A stretch of DNA of 64,000 nucleotides from Peteryoungia desertarenae (GCF_005860795.2 NZ_CP058350.1:2200501-2264500), one strand, 5' to 3'; shown: positions 49,099 to 60,123, numbered from the stretch's first letter. Notes: generated from the sequence alone by a model not told the origin. A program made the numbers and translations.

Positions 49099-50598
49099 AT
49101 GGCCTCCAAGCTTTCCATCAGCTTCACCAAAACACACACTCTGAAGTCGGGACTGGCGATCCTGCTTGTCGGACAGGGAGGCACCAAACCGGCGGGGGCT
49201 TCCGAAGCTGATCCTGCCTCGGTCTTCGAGCGCGCGGCAAAGGTGAGCAAGTTTACCGGCAAATCGCTGTCCACAATCGATATTGTCGCTCCCTATAATT
49301 CACCGGCAGACCGCATCGTCGTTCTTGGACTGGGCAAACAGGAGGACATGACGGCGCATGACTGGCTCACAGCGGGCGGCACGGCCGCTGCAGCAATCAA
49401 GGGGGCCGAGCATGTTGCGGTCTATCTCGATGCTCCGGATGTGCCCTTAACGGCAAAAGCGGCTGCCGATTTTGCTCTCGGCATGATCCTGCGGGCCTAC
49501 AAGTTCGACACATACAAGACGACCAGGAAGTCGGACGACGACGATGCCAAGACAGCGGACAAGACAATCAAGGTCACCCTCGTCACTGAGGAGGCCTCTG
49601 CAGCGAAGAAAGCCTTTTCCGATGCCGAGGCCGTTGCCGATGGTGTCATCCTGGCGCGCAATCTCGTCAATGAGCCTGCCAATGTGCTGGGTCCCGTTGA
49701 GTTCGCCGACCACGCAAGACAACTGGAAAAGCTGGGCGTCGATGTGGAGATCCTGACAGAGAAGCAGATGGCAGATCTCGGCATGCGGGCGCTTCTGGGC
49801 GTCGCCCAAGGATCTGTTCGCCCCCCGCGCCTCGCCGTGATGCAGTGGAAAGGCGGCAAGTCGAAGGACAAGCCGCTCGCTTTCATTGGCAAGGGCGTGG
49901 TCTTTGACACCGGCGGAATCTCGATCAAGCCAGCCGGTGGCATGGAGGACATGAAGGGCGACATGGGCGGGGCCGCTGCCGTGATCGGTCTCATGCACAC
50001 GCTTGCCGCCCGCAAGGCGAAGGTCAATGCTGTCGGCATCCTCGGACTTGTGGAGAATATGCCGGATGGAAACGCCCAACGCCCCGGCGACATCGTGACG
50101 TCGATGTCGGGTCAGACGATCGAGATCATCAATACGGATGCCGAGGGCCGGCTCGTTCTGTGCGATGCCCTCTGGTATTGCAATGACCGCTTCAAACCAC
50201 GTCTGATGATCAATCTTGCGACTTTGACCGGAGCGATCATGGTTGCTCTTGGTACGCAGCATGCCGGTCTCTTCAGCAATGATGATGAACTGGCTGAAAA
50301 GCTTCTGGCGGCGGGCCTGGCATCGAACGAGCGACTGTGGCGCATGCCGCTTGGCAAGGACTACGACAAGCTGATCGACAGCAAATTCGCCGATATGAAG
50401 AATACCGGAGGGCGCAATGCCGGCTCCATCACCGCAGCTCAGTTTCTCAAGCGGTTCGTCAAAGACACTCCCTGGGCGCATCTGGATGTGGCTGGAACGG
50501 CAATGTCCTCGCCGTCTGATGAAATCAATCAGTCCTGGGGGTCCGGTTTCGGCGTTCGACTGCTTGATGAACTGGTCAGGTCCAATTACGAGGGCTGA
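49099..50598 (+). CDS. pepA: Leucyl aminopeptidase
   Basis: 499-residue hexameric M17 aminopeptidase with two metal ions. Metal and catalytic residues lie in [25 protein letters not shown] and [14 protein letters not shown]. The N-terminal domain is of the usual length. ATG at 49099 is preferred over a start 24 bases earlier, with AAGGA upstream. PepA can also bind DNA in some bacteria; no evidence here. holC follows after 21 bases. Confidence 0.95.
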   Translation: MASKLSISFTKTHTLKSGLAILLVGQGGTKPAGASEADPASVFERAAKVSKFTGKSLSTIDIVAPYNSPADRIVVLGLGKQEDMTAHDWLTAGGTAAAAIKGAEHVAVYLDAPDVPLTAKAAADFALGMILRAYKFDTYKTTRKSDDDDAKTADKTIKVTLVTEEASAAKKAFSDAEAVADGVILARNLVNEPANVLGPVEFADHARQLEKLGVDVEILTEKQMADLGMRALLGVAQGSVRPPRLAVMQWKGGKSKDKPLAFIGKGVVFDTGGISIKPAGGMEDMKGDMGGAAAVIGLMHTLAARKAKVNAVGILGLVENMPDGNAQRPGDIVTSMSGQTIEIINTDAEGRLVLCDALWYCNDRFKPRLMINLATLTGAIMVALGTQHAGLFSNDDELAEKLLAAGLASNERLWRMPLGKDYDKLIDSKFADMKNTGGRNAGSITAAQFLKRFVKDTPWAHLDVAGTAMSSPSDEINQSWGSGFGVRLLDELVRSNYEG

Positions 50599-50619
50599 GG
50601 TCTGTGCTGGAGAAAGCCC

Positions 50620-51069
50620 TTGGCTGAGGTTCTTTTTTACCACCTGACAGAATCCAAATTGCAGGACGCGCTGCCGCCTTTGCTTGAGAAAAGTCTGGAG
50701 CGAGGTTGGCGGGTTGCGGTCCAGGGCGGCGATGCCGACAGACTGGCGTCGCTCGATGCCCATCTGTGGGTCTATCGTGATGACAGTTTCTTGCCGCACG
50801 GTCTTGATGACACAGACCATGCGGCTGAGCAGCCTGTTTTGTTGACACTATCGGATCAGAACCGCAATCAGGCGACCGTGCGCTTCCTCGTTGATGGAGC
50901 AGCGCCACCAACGAGCCTTGAATACGACCGGGTGGTTTTTGTCTTTGATGGTTATGACCAGTCACAGGTCGAGGCGGCGCGCGGACACTGGAAACAGCTC
51001 AAGGCCGATGGCCATCAATTGACCTATTGGCAGCAGACGCCAGAAGGACGGTGGGAGAAGAAGGCGTAA
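50620..51069 (+). CDS. holC: DNA polymerase III subunit chi
   Basis: 149-residue HolC protein (LFYHLTESKLQDALPPLLEKSLERGWRV), a clamp-loader accessory that contacts SSB. Family pattern RPVLLT-like QPVLLTLSDQN and FVFDGYDQSQVEAAR is present. Start is TTG at 50620 with GGAG about 8 bases upstream; no ATG is available. It follows pepA, the usual pepA-holC pairing, and converges with the ABC-F gene (28 bases). Confidence 0.9.
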   Translation: MAEVLFYHLTESKLQDALPPLLEKSLERGWRVAVQGGDADRLASLDAHLWVYRDDSFLPHGLDDTDHAAEQPVLLTLSDQNRNQATVRFLVDGAAPPTSLEYDRVVFVFDGYDQSQVEAARGHWKQLKADGHQLTYWQQTPEGRWEKKA

Positions 51070-51097
51070 GGTCGCTGCAGTTGAAGCTCATTGCGCC

Positions 51098-52987
51098 TCA
51101 GCCGGCCATTGCCTCCTCATACTCGGCCGACAGTTCCAGCCACTGTTCTTCCGCGTCTGACAGCTTTGCGGCAGCCTCGCCGCGCTGTTTTGCCTTTTCG
51201 GCGGCTTTTGCTGGGGTCTTCTCATACAGAGCTGGATCGGCCAGCTCCCTGTCGAGCGCTTGAATCAAAGTCTCCAGCTTTTTCGTCAACGTCTCGATTT
51301 CGTTGATTTTTTTCTTCAGTGGCGCAAGGCTTGCACGCTTGTCCGCAGCCGCCTTGCGCTGCTCCGCCTTGTTGACCGTGTCGGCGCCGCTGTCGCTCTT
51401 GTCCTTCTCAACCGGCTTCTTGCCGGATGCGATTATCAGCGAGCGATACTCCTCCATATCGCCGTCGAAGCTTGTCACCGTGCCGTTGTTGACCAGCCAC
51501 AGCCGGTCGACGGTCGCCTCGATCAGGTGGCGATCATGGCTGATCAGGATGACGGCGCCCTCGTAGTCGTTGAGTGCCTCGATCAGTGCCTTGCGGCTGT
51601 CGATGTCGAGATGATTGGTCGGTTCGTCGAGGATCAGGAGGTTCGGCGCGTGGAAGGCCGCAAGCCCCATCAGCAGACGTGCCTTCTCGCCCCCGGACAG
51701 GTCCTTCGCTGCCGTTTCCATCTTCTCGGTCGCAAGCCCCATCTGGGCCACACGGGCGCGCACCTTGGCTTCCGGCTCTTGGCTCATCAACCGGCGGACA
51801 TGATCAACGGGGCTCTCGTTCGGGATCAGGTCGTCGAGCTGATGCTGGGCGAAGAAGCCGATTTTCAGATTTGGTGCCGTTTTCAGTTCTCCGCCCTGCG
51901 CCGCCAGCCGGTTGGAAATGAATTTGGCGAAGGTTGACTTGCCGTTGCCGTTCGAGCCGAGCAGGGCAATGCGGTCGTCATTGTCGATCCGGAGATTGAG
52001 GTTCTTCAGGATCGGTTTGCCCGGCTCGTAACCCACCACGCCGCCCGAGATCGCAACGATCGGCGAGGCCGGCTGCTTTTCCGGCTTCGGGAAGGTAATC
52101 GGATGGACATGGTCCTCGATCACGGCGGCAACCGTGCCCATCCGCTCCAGCGCCTTGATGCGGCTCTGGGCCTGCTTGGCCTTGGTCGCCTTGGCGCGGA
52201 ACCGGTCGATGAAGCTTTGCAGATGCTTGCGGGCGGCATCGTTCTTCGCCTTGGCCTTCATCTGCAATTCGTCGTTCTCTGCCTTCTGACGCTCGAAGCT
52301 GTCATAGCCGCCGCGATAGAAGGTCAGCTTCTTCTGGTCGAGATGGATGATGGAGTTGACGGCGGTGTTCAGAAGGTCGCGGTCATGGCTGATAATAATC
52401 ACGGTATGCGGATAGCGCCGTACATAGTCTTCAAGCCACAGCGTGCCTTCGAGGTCGAGATAGTTGGTCGGCTCGTCGAGCAGCAGAAGGTCCGGCTCTG
52501 CAAACAGCACCGAGGCAAGCGCCACGCGCATGCGCCAGCCGCCAGAAAAGGACGAGGCCGGGCGCTGCTGTGCCTCATGGTCGAAACCGAGGCCGGACAG
52601 GATGGTCGCCGCGCGCGCCTCGGCTGAATGGGCGCCGATATCGGCAAGCCGCGTCTGGATCTCGGCAATGCGATGCGGATCCGTGGCCGTCTCGGCTTCC
52701 GCGAGCAGGGCCGCCCGTTCCTTGTCGGCGGACAGGACGATGGAGATCAGCGACTCTTCCGTGCCCGGTGCTTCCTGGGCGACCTGCCCAATCCGGGCAT
52801 TTTTCGGGATCGAGATCGAGCCACTCTCGGCGGCGAGATCGCCGGTGATGATGCGAAACAGCGTCGATTTTCCGGCACCATTCTTGCCAACAAGACCCGC
52901 CTTCGTGCCTGCTGGCAGCGAAACACTGGCGTGGTCAATAAGCAGGCGTCCTGCAATACGGGCGGAAACATCGGATATCGTGATCAT
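51098..52987 (-). CDS. ABC-F family ATPase
   Basis: 629-residue cytoplasmic protein with two ABC domains and no membrane domain. Walker A sequences GKNGAGKSTLF and GSNGNGKSTFA, signatures FSGGWRMRVALA and LSGGEKARLLMG, and both DEPTNYLD/DEPTNHLD motifs are present. The linker between domains is Lys-rich, and the C-terminal 90 residues form a coiled coil. ABC-F proteins act on ribosomes; this looks like the housekeeping Uup/YheS type, not a dedicated resistance protein, but the subgroup is not certain. Confidence 0.93.
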   Translation of the reverse strand: MITISDVSARIAGRLLIDHASVSLPAGTKAGLVGKNGAGKSTLFRIITGDLAAESGSISIPKNARIGQVAQEAPGTEESLISIVLSADKERAALLAEAETATDPHRIAEIQTRLADIGAHSAEARAATILSGLGFDHEAQQRPASSFSGGWRMRVALASVLFAEPDLLLLDEPTNYLDLEGTLWLEDYVRRYPHTVIIISHDRDLLNTAVNSIIHLDQKKLTFYRGGYDSFERQKAENDELQMKAKAKNDAARKHLQSFIDRFRAKATKAKQAQSRIKALERMGTVAAVIEDHVHPITFPKPEKQPASPIVAISGGVVGYEPGKPILKNLNLRIDNDDRIALLGSNGNGKSTFAKFISNRLAAQGGELKTAPNLKIGFFAQHQLDDLIPNESPVDHVRRLMSQEPEAKVRARVAQMGLATEKMETAAKDLSGGEKARLLMGLAAFHAPNLLILDEPTNHLDIDSRKALIEALNDYEGAVILISHDRHLIEATVDRLWLVNNGTVTSFDGDMEEYRSLIIASGKKPVEKDKSDSGADTVNKAEQRKAAADKRASLAPLKKKINEIETLTKKLETLIQALDRELADPALYEKTPAKAAEKAKQRGEAAAKLSDAEEQWLELSAEYEEAMAG

Positions 52988-53034
52988 GGCCGGGTTTTGG
53001 CCGATGTCCGTTCCGAACGCAAGCGGTCACTTTA

Positions 53035-54096
53035 TCACGCTGCCTGCCGCGATCCCGAACGATGGCCGATGATCGGCTGCCGGGGATTGGTGGCTGCCAG
53101 ATGCATCGCCGCGCTTGCCAGTTCCAGAAGTTTCAACGGATCGGCTGCGTCATCGCTCTGGGCATGTCCAATCGCCAGCGACAGGCCTCCCGTATGTTGC
53201 GTCTGATGCTCTGTCGCAAAGACCAGATTGTTTTCTGCAGCCTCGTAGAGACGCTCGGCAATTGCATGGGCGTCATTGGCATCGACATCGGCAAACAGGA
53301 AGCCGAAGGAGCCCATGTCGATCCGGGCAATTCGATCATTCTTCTTGATGGTCTTGCGAAAGATGGCAGAAAGCCGTTTCAGGATCTTCATCACTGCCTC
53401 GTCACCATATTGGTGTTGCAGCCCGGTCAGATCCGGAATTTGTACAAGAACGAGAGCGTATCCGCTCGGACTTGCCTCCTCGCTGTAGACGGCATCCAGT
53501 TGATTGAGGAATGCAGCCCGATTGGGCAAGCCCGTCAGGCGATCCTTGAGCATCATGGTCTTGGCCGTCTGGCTGGCGGCCTCTGCTTTCGCGATCGCCG
53601 AAATGCCAGCTTCCATTTCCTCGCCCAGAAGCGTTTCTGCACGGATCAAGTCGGTGGCCGACGCCGACAGGAAATCAAGTTCAGCCAGGAATTCCGCCAG
53701 GCTCTGTCCCTCGTCCTCTTTCACAGCCCTGACAATTGTCTCGACGGCGCGCACGAAAGTCCGCTTTTGGATGAGACTGAGCGACACCTGATCGCGCAGT
53801 CTTGAAACACGCGCAAGAACTTCTCCCTCGAGCCGTTCCGCCGTCATGCCGCAGTGACCTGGAAGTCGATAGCGAAGGCCAAGCTGGTCGAGCGCATTTT
53901 GACTTGGATGCGGTCCCAGACCAGCCAGTTCTCGCGCCAGTTCGGCGTTTCCGGCGGTCAGAGCTTCATGGACCAACTCGAAATTGCGAGGCAGGGGAGC
54001 CATGTGATGACGTGTCATGAAGCCTGCAATCTTGTTCATGCTATCAGAGCCGGTCGGACCGACACGCTGTGCCGCTGATCGGTGATTGCTATCCAT
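53035..54096 (-). CDS. Degenerate GGDEF-domain protein
   Basis: 353-residue cytoplasmic protein. The C-terminal GGDEF fold is recognisable (KDRLTGLPNRAAF), but the metal-binding DxD is QIPD and the active loop reads IDMGSFGF instead of GGDEF. It is therefore very unlikely to make c-di-GMP and may instead bind nucleotide or a partner. The N-terminal half (about 20-170) is helical and resembles no named domain that I can place. ATG at 54096 follows GGGGGCGAAACC; a longer start at 54144 has no ribosome site. The IS element lies 112 bases upstream and may affect its promoter. Confidence 0.82.
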   Translation of the reverse strand: MDSNHRSAAQRVGPTGSDSMNKIAGFMTRHHMAPLPRNFELVHEALTAGNAELARELAGLGPHPSQNALDQLGLRYRLPGHCGMTAERLEGEVLARVSRLRDQVSLSLIQKRTFVRAVETIVRAVKEDEGQSLAEFLAELDFLSASATDLIRAETLLGEEMEAGISAIAKAEAASQTAKTMMLKDRLTGLPNRAAFLNQLDAVYSEEASPSGYALVLVQIPDLTGLQHQYGDEAVMKILKRLSAIFRKTIKKNDRIARIDMGSFGFLFADVDANDAHAIAERLYEAAENNLVFATEHQTQHTGGLSLAIGHAQSDDAADPLKLLELASAAMHLAATNPRQPIIGHRSGSRQAA

Positions 54097-54194
54097 GGTT
54101 TCGCCCCCAATTTCGTTTTGACGCTGTGTCAGAAACGGAACCATTGGCGAGATGTTTGTGAAAAGCGTTAACCTGGTGGTTTGAAGCCAATTTC

Positions 54195-54208
54195 GGTTAA
54201 CCGATCAT
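54195..54208. repeat. 14-bp direct repeat, left IS flank
   Basis: GGTTAACCGATCAT directly abuts the left end of the IS at 54209. An identical copy begins directly after the right end. It contains the palindrome GGTTAACC. Confidence 0.9.
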
Positions 54209-54240
54209 TGGAGTGCACCCCGTTTCACCGGACATGTCGG

Positions 54241-55068
54241 CTAGTTTGATTTAGCCCTGATGAACTGCCGTGGAGAAGCCATCTTGAGCGCGGAATGGGG
54301 ATGGATTTCGTTATAGTCCTCGATCCATCCGTCGATGAGCCGGAGCGCTGTTTCGGCGTCCGGTAGAGCTGAGATGCGGATATAGTCCCGCTTCAAGGTT
54401 TTGACGAAGGCCTCCGACATGCCGTTCGACTGCGGACTGGCCACCGGCGTGAAGCAAGGCGTCAGATTGAGCGCCTGGGCAAACAGTCTCGTGTCCCTCG
54501 CGGTGTAAGCCGAGCCATTGTCCGAGAGATGCTCTATTGCGTGCGGGGCTCTCGTTGCTGCGAAGCGCTTCTCGACCGCCTCCAGCATCATGTCGCGCAC
54601 GTCAGAGCCGGAGATGCCGCCGTTGGCGACCGCCGTCCAGGCGATGATCTCGCGGTCGAAGGCGTCGATGATGAAGGCAAGACGAATGACCTCGCCATTC
54701 CAGCAGGTGAACTCCAACCCGTCCGAGCACCAGCGCAGGTTCGAGCGCATGACCATCACCTTGCCGTCATGGAGGCGGCCCTTGCGAACGGCGGTGTGCT
54801 TCTCCAGCAGCATGGCGTGGTTGCCCATGATGCGATGAACCCGTTTGGCGTTGACGACAGGCTTATCGGCGGCTCGCCTCTCGCGATTGAGGAGCGCGGT
54901 GATCCGCCGATAGCCATAGGTTGGCCTTTGATCCACCAGCCTGCGGATGATGGGCAAGAGGTCTGCATCCTCGGCCTTGTGATAGGAGCGACGCGGCTTC
55001 GATCTGCCTTTCAGCCGCTCGATCAGGTTGGAACGGGATACGCCAAGCGTGTCGGCGACTGATTTCAT
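54241..55068 (-). CDS. IS3-family transposase OrfB
   Basis: 275 residues; the catalytic part of the transposase. The HTH_21 region (RRLVDQRPTYGYRRITALLN) is followed by the rve integrase core with the DDE triad: Asp in RWCSDGLEFT, Asp in HLSDNGSAY and Glu in NGMSEAFVKTLKRDY. C-terminal HPHSALKMASPRQF is typical. The start overlaps the OrfA stop (ATGA). Functional OrfAB is expected to arise by -1 frameshifting on the A7 run upstream. Confidence 0.93.
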   Translation of the reverse strand: MKSVADTLGVSRSNLIERLKGRSKPRRSYHKAEDADLLPIIRRLVDQRPTYGYRRITALLNRERRAADKPVVNAKRVHRIMGNHAMLLEKHTAVRKGRLHDGKVMVMRSNLRWCSDGLEFTCWNGEVIRLAFIIDAFDREIIAWTAVANGGISGSDVRDMMLEAVEKRFAATRAPHAIEHLSDNGSAYTARDTRLFAQALNLTPCFTPVASPQSNGMSEAFVKTLKRDYIRISALPDAETALRLIDGWIEDYNEIHPHSALKMASPRQFIRAKSN

Positions 55069-55454
55069 CGGGAACCGTCCTTCGGCAACAAGATCGGCCG
55101 CGATATCCGTTTTTTTGAGTCTGCTTTGGACAAGGCTTCGCGGAGAATTTCGACCTCCATCGTCTTGCGACCGAGCATGCGCTCCAGCTCGCGGACACGA
55201 TCCTCCAGCTTCTTCACTTCCGAATTGCCGACAACCGGCTCGTCCGAATCCACGGCTGCAGCACCTCCCTCACTCAAAAGCCTGCGCCACCGGTAAAGCA
55301 GATTGGGCGCGACGCCATGGCGGCGAGCGGCCGAAGACACCGTCTCGCCTGGTTCGAAACTCTGCTCGATGATTGTCAGCTTCTGCTCGGTTGTCCAGCG
55401 CCTGCGGCGGACATCACCCGTCAGCAATTCAACATGTCGATACTCGTTAGACAT
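55065..55454 (-). CDS. IS3-family transposase OrfA
   Basis: 129 residues; helix-turn-helix DNA-binding part (WTTEQKLTIIEQSFEPGETVSSAARRHGV, then NLLYRWRRL) followed by a leucine-zipper-like coiled coil (VKKLEDRVRELERMLGRKTMEVEILREAL) for multimer formation. In the IS2 group, OrfA binds the terminal repeats and represses transposition. Overlaps orfB by four bases. Confidence 0.92.
   Translation of the reverse strand: MSNEYRHVELLTGDVRRRRWTTEQKLTIIEQSFEPGETVSSAARRHGVAPNLLYRWRRLLSEGGAAAVDSDEPVVGNSEVKKLEDRVRELERMLGRKTMEVEILREALSKADSKKRISRPILLPKDGSR
55110..55116 (-). other. Predicted -1 frameshift site
   Basis: On the minus strand the OrfA codons TCA AAA AAA CGG give the slippery run A7 near the OrfA C-terminus. 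A -1 slip here would read on as KKTDIAADLVAEGRFPMKSVAD, joining OrfA to OrfB in frame before the OrfB ATG. The RFPMK junction is typical for fusion transposases of this group. Confidence 0.7.
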
Positions 55455-55527
55455 AAGCCTGTCCTCAAGCCCGTGCTTGAGCCTTTCTGCTTATGCCGAC
55501 TGTCCGGTCGAAATGGGGGGCAGTTCA

Positions 55528-55541
55528 GGTTAACCGATCAT
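55528..55541. repeat. 14-bp direct repeat, right IS flank
   Basis: GGTTAACCGATCAT directly after the right end of the IS, identical to 54195-54208. Confidence 0.9.
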
Positions 55542-55707
55542 GTTCAGATATATTGCAATTACAAGTTATGTCGTAGTGCTAAAATTCGAGTTTTCGTTAA
55601 TCTGATATTAGCCCTGCTTCACCTAGGATTTGTGACATGGGTCACTGGTCGCGCAAAAAGAATCCGGCGTGTCGGGTGATCCGGGCACCTGGGGGAAAGC
55701 GGTTACT

Positions 55708-57599
<1,892 letters not shown>

Positions 57600-57620
57600 C
57601 CGAACCCCTCCAAATCATCG

Positions 57621-57658
57621 AAAGCCGCCACGCGTCACACCTTGGCGGCTTTTCTTAT
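57621..57658 (+). terminator. Terminator after second chemoreceptor gene
   Basis: AAAGCCGCCA and TGGCGGCTTT form a 10-bp stem around a 12-base loop, followed by TCTTATT. It lies 22 bases after the chemoreceptor stop and may also serve the converging DinB-like gene. Confidence 0.75.
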
Positions 57659-57660
57659 TC

Positions 57661-58167
57661 TCACAGATAGGTCTGTCCTTCGCTTCTGAGAAAATAGATG
57701 AGATCGAGCGCGAGGCTCGGTTTGCCAAGGGCGGTCAGAGCCATATGCATCTGCCCCCGGTGATGGGTCTGGTGGTTGAAGAAATGTGCAACCGCTGGAC
57801 CCAGCCTGTGTTTGATCGGCGTTGGATTGGCTATGGGCGTGTATTCCAGAACACTGTCCAGTTTTTGCGGTGTCAGTGTCTCCGCAAAGGCGATGATCCG
57901 CTGGTCTTCCTCCTCACGGATCTCTCTCAGGTCCTGAAGTTTAGCGCAGGGCCTTTCATCAAGCGATGCGGGCAGGGGGCCTTCTCCGGTGAAGCGGTTC
58001 AGCCAGATCCGGTCAGCCGTCACGACATGGCTCATCGTGCCGAAAAGGGAGCCGAAGAAGGCGCCTGAATCGCGGTTCAACTCTTCTTCTGTCAATTCCG
58101 CTGCAGTGTCATAGACCAGCCGGTTGGCCCAGGCATTGTAGGCGGCGAACATGCGGTAATGTTCCAT
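57661..58167 (-). CDS. DinB-family protein
   Basis: 168-residue four-helix-bundle protein of the DinB/YfiT metal-binding superfamily. The likely metal histidines are in GTMSHVVTADRIW and HFFNHQTHHRGQMHM. These proteins include thiol-dependent transferases and uncharacterised stress proteins; the substrate here is unknown. ATG at 58167 fits GGAG upstream; the TTG two codons earlier is less likely. Divergent from the GST gene. Confidence 0.87.
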   Translation of the reverse strand: MEHYRMFAAYNAWANRLVYDTAAELTEEELNRDSGAFFGSLFGTMSHVVTADRIWLNRFTGEGPLPASLDERPCAKLQDLREIREEEDQRIIAFAETLTPQKLDSVLEYTPIANPTPIKHRLGPAVAHFFNHQTHHRGQMHMALTALGKPSLALDLIYFLRSEGQTYL

Positions 58168-58320
58168 TCGCAAACTCCGTGTTTGATCCTGCTGGTCAAC
58201 CTATCGCGGTTTATGGTCAAATGGGCTTATGCGTTCCATGAATTATGCTGATTTGCCTGGAGCGCAATAATCGGCTTTTCTGCGTGCTCGCTGATCAGAT
58301 CGGCCTAGCAGAGGATATCC

Positions 58321-59004
58321 ATGACCCGCACGCTCTACTCCCTTTGCGGCGAAGACATCGCCCGCCCATTCTCGCCCCATTGTTGGAAAGTCGTGATGGC
58401 CTTGCATCACAAGGGCCTCGACTTCGAAGAGCGGCGATTGGCCTTTACCGCAATCCCGAGTGCCGAGAATGGGGTGTCGAAAACCGTGCCGATCCTGCGC
58501 GACGGTTCCGAAGTGGTGGCCGACAGTTTCCGCATCGCAGCCTATCTGGATGAAGCCTATCCGGAGGCTCCGACCCTGTTCGGTGGCGAGGGAGGCGTTG
58601 CCATGGCGCGTTTCGTCGAAGCCTACAGCAATACCGTCCTGCATCCGGCCATCGCGCGCATCGCGCTTCTCGATATCCATGCGCTGCTGGGACCGGAAGA
58701 CAAAGCCTATTTCCGCGAGAGCCGCGAAAAGCGCTTCGGCAAGACCATGGAAGACGTGGTCGCCCGCCGGGAGGAGGAAATTGCCGCTTTTCCAGCCAGG
58801 TTCGAGCCCGTTCGTCACCTGGTCAAGCAGCAGCCCTATTTGGGAGGCGAAAACCCGCTCTTTGCCGACTACATCATCTTCGGAGCGCTGCAGTGGCTTC
58901 GAGTTTGTGCCGGATCGATTTTTATGGCGAAAGATGATCCGGTCACGCTCTGGTTCGAGCGCTGCCTTGATCTTTACAACGGCATGGCGCGCGAGACTGC
59001 TTGA
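58321..59004 (+). CDS. Glutathione S-transferase family protein
   Basis: 227 residues. The thioredoxin-fold N-terminus (TLYSLCGEDIARPFSPHCWKVVMALHHKGLDFEERRL) contains the cis-proline VPIL and the glutathione-binding DSFRIAAYLDE; the C-terminal helical domain follows. The N-terminal pattern with SPHCWK resembles LigE/LigF-type GSTs (beta-etherase group), but aromatic-ether cleavage is not implied. GAGG precedes the ATG. Stands alone between the DinB-like gene and ndk. Confidence 0.87.
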   Translation: MTRTLYSLCGEDIARPFSPHCWKVVMALHHKGLDFEERRLAFTAIPSAENGVSKTVPILRDGSEVVADSFRIAAYLDEAYPEAPTLFGGEGGVAMARFVEAYSNTVLHPAIARIALLDIHALLGPEDKAYFRESREKRFGKTMEDVVARREEEIAAFPARFEPVRHLVKQQPYLGGENPLFADYIIFGALQWLRVCAGSIFMAKDDPVTLWFERCLDLYNGMARETA

Positions 59005-59116
59005 AACGCCGCTGATTGTGACGTCGGCGTGAAATTCATGAAGCCCCCTTGTTTTCGTGATTCGGGGCGGTTAGATACCGCCCACTTTCCCCATGACACC
59101 AACAAGGATGAGACTG

Positions 59117-59539
59117 ATGGCGATTGAACGCACCTTCTCCATGATCAAGCCGGACGCAACCAAGCGCAACCTGACCGGCGCCATCACCAAGATGCTCGAA
59201 GATGCCGGCCTGCGCGTCGTTGCCTCGAAGCGCGTATGGATGAGCAAGCGCGAAGCCGAAGGCTTTTACGCCGTTCACAAGGACCGTCCTTTCTTCGGCG
59301 AACTGGTTGAAGGCATGACCTCCGGCCCGACCGTGGTGCAGGTTCTCGAAGGCGAAAACGCCATCCTGAAGAACCGCGAAATCATGGGCGCGACCAACCC
59401 GGCCAATGCTGAAGAAGGCACGATCCGCAAGACCCACGCTCTCTCGATCGGCGAGAACTCGGTTCACGGCTCGGACGCTCCGGAAACCGCTGCCCAGGAA
59501 ATCAAGTACTGGTTCTCCGACACCGAAATCGTCGGCTGA
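59117..59539 (+). CDS. ndk: Nucleoside diphosphate kinase
   Basis: 140 residues. Transfers the gamma phosphate of ATP to nucleoside diphosphates through a phosphohistidine, seen as His in [28 protein letters not shown] and [14 protein letters not shown] are conserved. ATG at 59117 is the family start; an 8-residue upstream extension is rejected. A clear terminator follows. Confidence 0.97.
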   Translation: MAIERTFSMIKPDATKRNLTGAITKMLEDAGLRVVASKRVWMSKREAEGFYAVHKDRPFFGELVEGMTSGPTVVQVLEGENAILKNREIMGATNPANAEEGTIRKTHALSIGENSVHGSDAPETAAQEIKYWFSDTEIVG

Positions 59540-59583
59540 ATCAAGGTCTGAGGCGAAAGCCTCAAGCCATTGACTTGAATACG

Positions 59584-59614
59584 AAAAACCGGAGTGGTAA
59601 CGCTCCGGTTTTTT
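59584..59614 (+). terminator. Rho-independent terminator after ndk
   Basis: AAAACCGGAG and CTCCGGTT form the stem around an 8-base loop (TGGTAACG), then TTTTT. It lies 45 bases after the ndk stop and converges with moaE. Confidence 0.88.
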
Positions 59615-59654
59615 GCTTCTGGGCAATCAGACAAGGGAAAAGGAAAGGAAGCGC

Positions 59655-60119
59655 TCAGGCTTTCTTCCAGCGTTCAAGGGCCTGGTCATCCGCATCCTTG
59701 GCGGACACCCAGCTTCCGCTTGTCCCATCTTTCAGATGTTCCTTTTTCCAGAAGGGAGCGGATGTCTTCAGATAATCCATCATGAAATTGGCGCCATCGA
59801 AGGCGGCTTGCCGATGGGGTGCCGCTGCAATGACCAGCACGATCTGTTCGCCGGCAGAAATCCGTCCATGGCGGTGGATCGCTGTCAGTCCCATAAGTGA
59901 GAAACGCTCGATAGCCAGCTCTGCAATCCGCCGGATTTCGGCCTCAGCCATGCCGGGATAATGCTCAAGCTCGAGGGCGTCGAGCATGCCCGCCTCATCG
60001 CGGCAAAGACCGACAAACGAGACGACAGCACCAATATCCGCTCGTCCACCTGTCAGTCTGCGGCTCTCGACACTGGCGTCGAAATCCTCCGGCTGAACTC
60101 GGACGATCGGTGCCGTCAT
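59655..60119 (-). CDS. moaE: Molybdopterin synthase catalytic subunit
   Basis: 154 residues. With MoaD it inserts two sulfurs into precursor Z to form molybdopterin. Family motifs: GAVVSFVGLCRDE near the N-terminus, LELEHYPGMAEAEIR, HRHGRISAGEQIVLV and the C-terminal KTSAPFWKKE with the active-site lysines. It follows moaD after 4 bases. Rest of the molybdopterin pathway is not in the window. Confidence 0.95.
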   Translation of the reverse strand: MTAPIVRVQPEDFDASVESRRLTGGRADIGAVVSFVGLCRDEAGMLDALELEHYPGMAEAEIRRIAELAIERFSLMGLTAIHRHGRISAGEQIVLVIAAAPHRQAAFDGANFMMDYLKTSAPFWKKEHLKDGTSGSWVSAKDADDQALERWKKA

Positions 60120-60123
60120 CGGA

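Larger units (their letters stand above)
54209..55527 (-). mobile_element. IS3-family (IS2-type) insertion sequence
   Basis: A 1,319-bp element with two overlapping transposase ORFs on the minus strand. The ends are imperfect inverted repeats that begin TGGAGTGCACCCC at 54209 and, on the other strand, TGAACTGCCCCCC at 55527; about 27 of the first 33 positions match, with one or two single-base gaps, up to a shared GTCGGC. Ends are TG...CA, as in the IS3 family. Size and the OrfB sequence fit the IS2 group. It is flanked by a perfect 14-bp direct repeat instead of the usual 3-5 bp. Both ORFs look intact, so it is probably still mobile. Inserted between two divergent genes. Confidence 0.92.

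Noticed and set aside
49447..50820. Minus-strand ORF (457 aa)
   Set aside because: Antisense to pepA, which carries complete metal-binding motifs.
51098..52987. ABC-F gene as an antibiotic-resistance determinant
   Set aside because: Sequence resembles housekeeping ABC-F proteins next to pepA-holC; there is no leader or resistance context.
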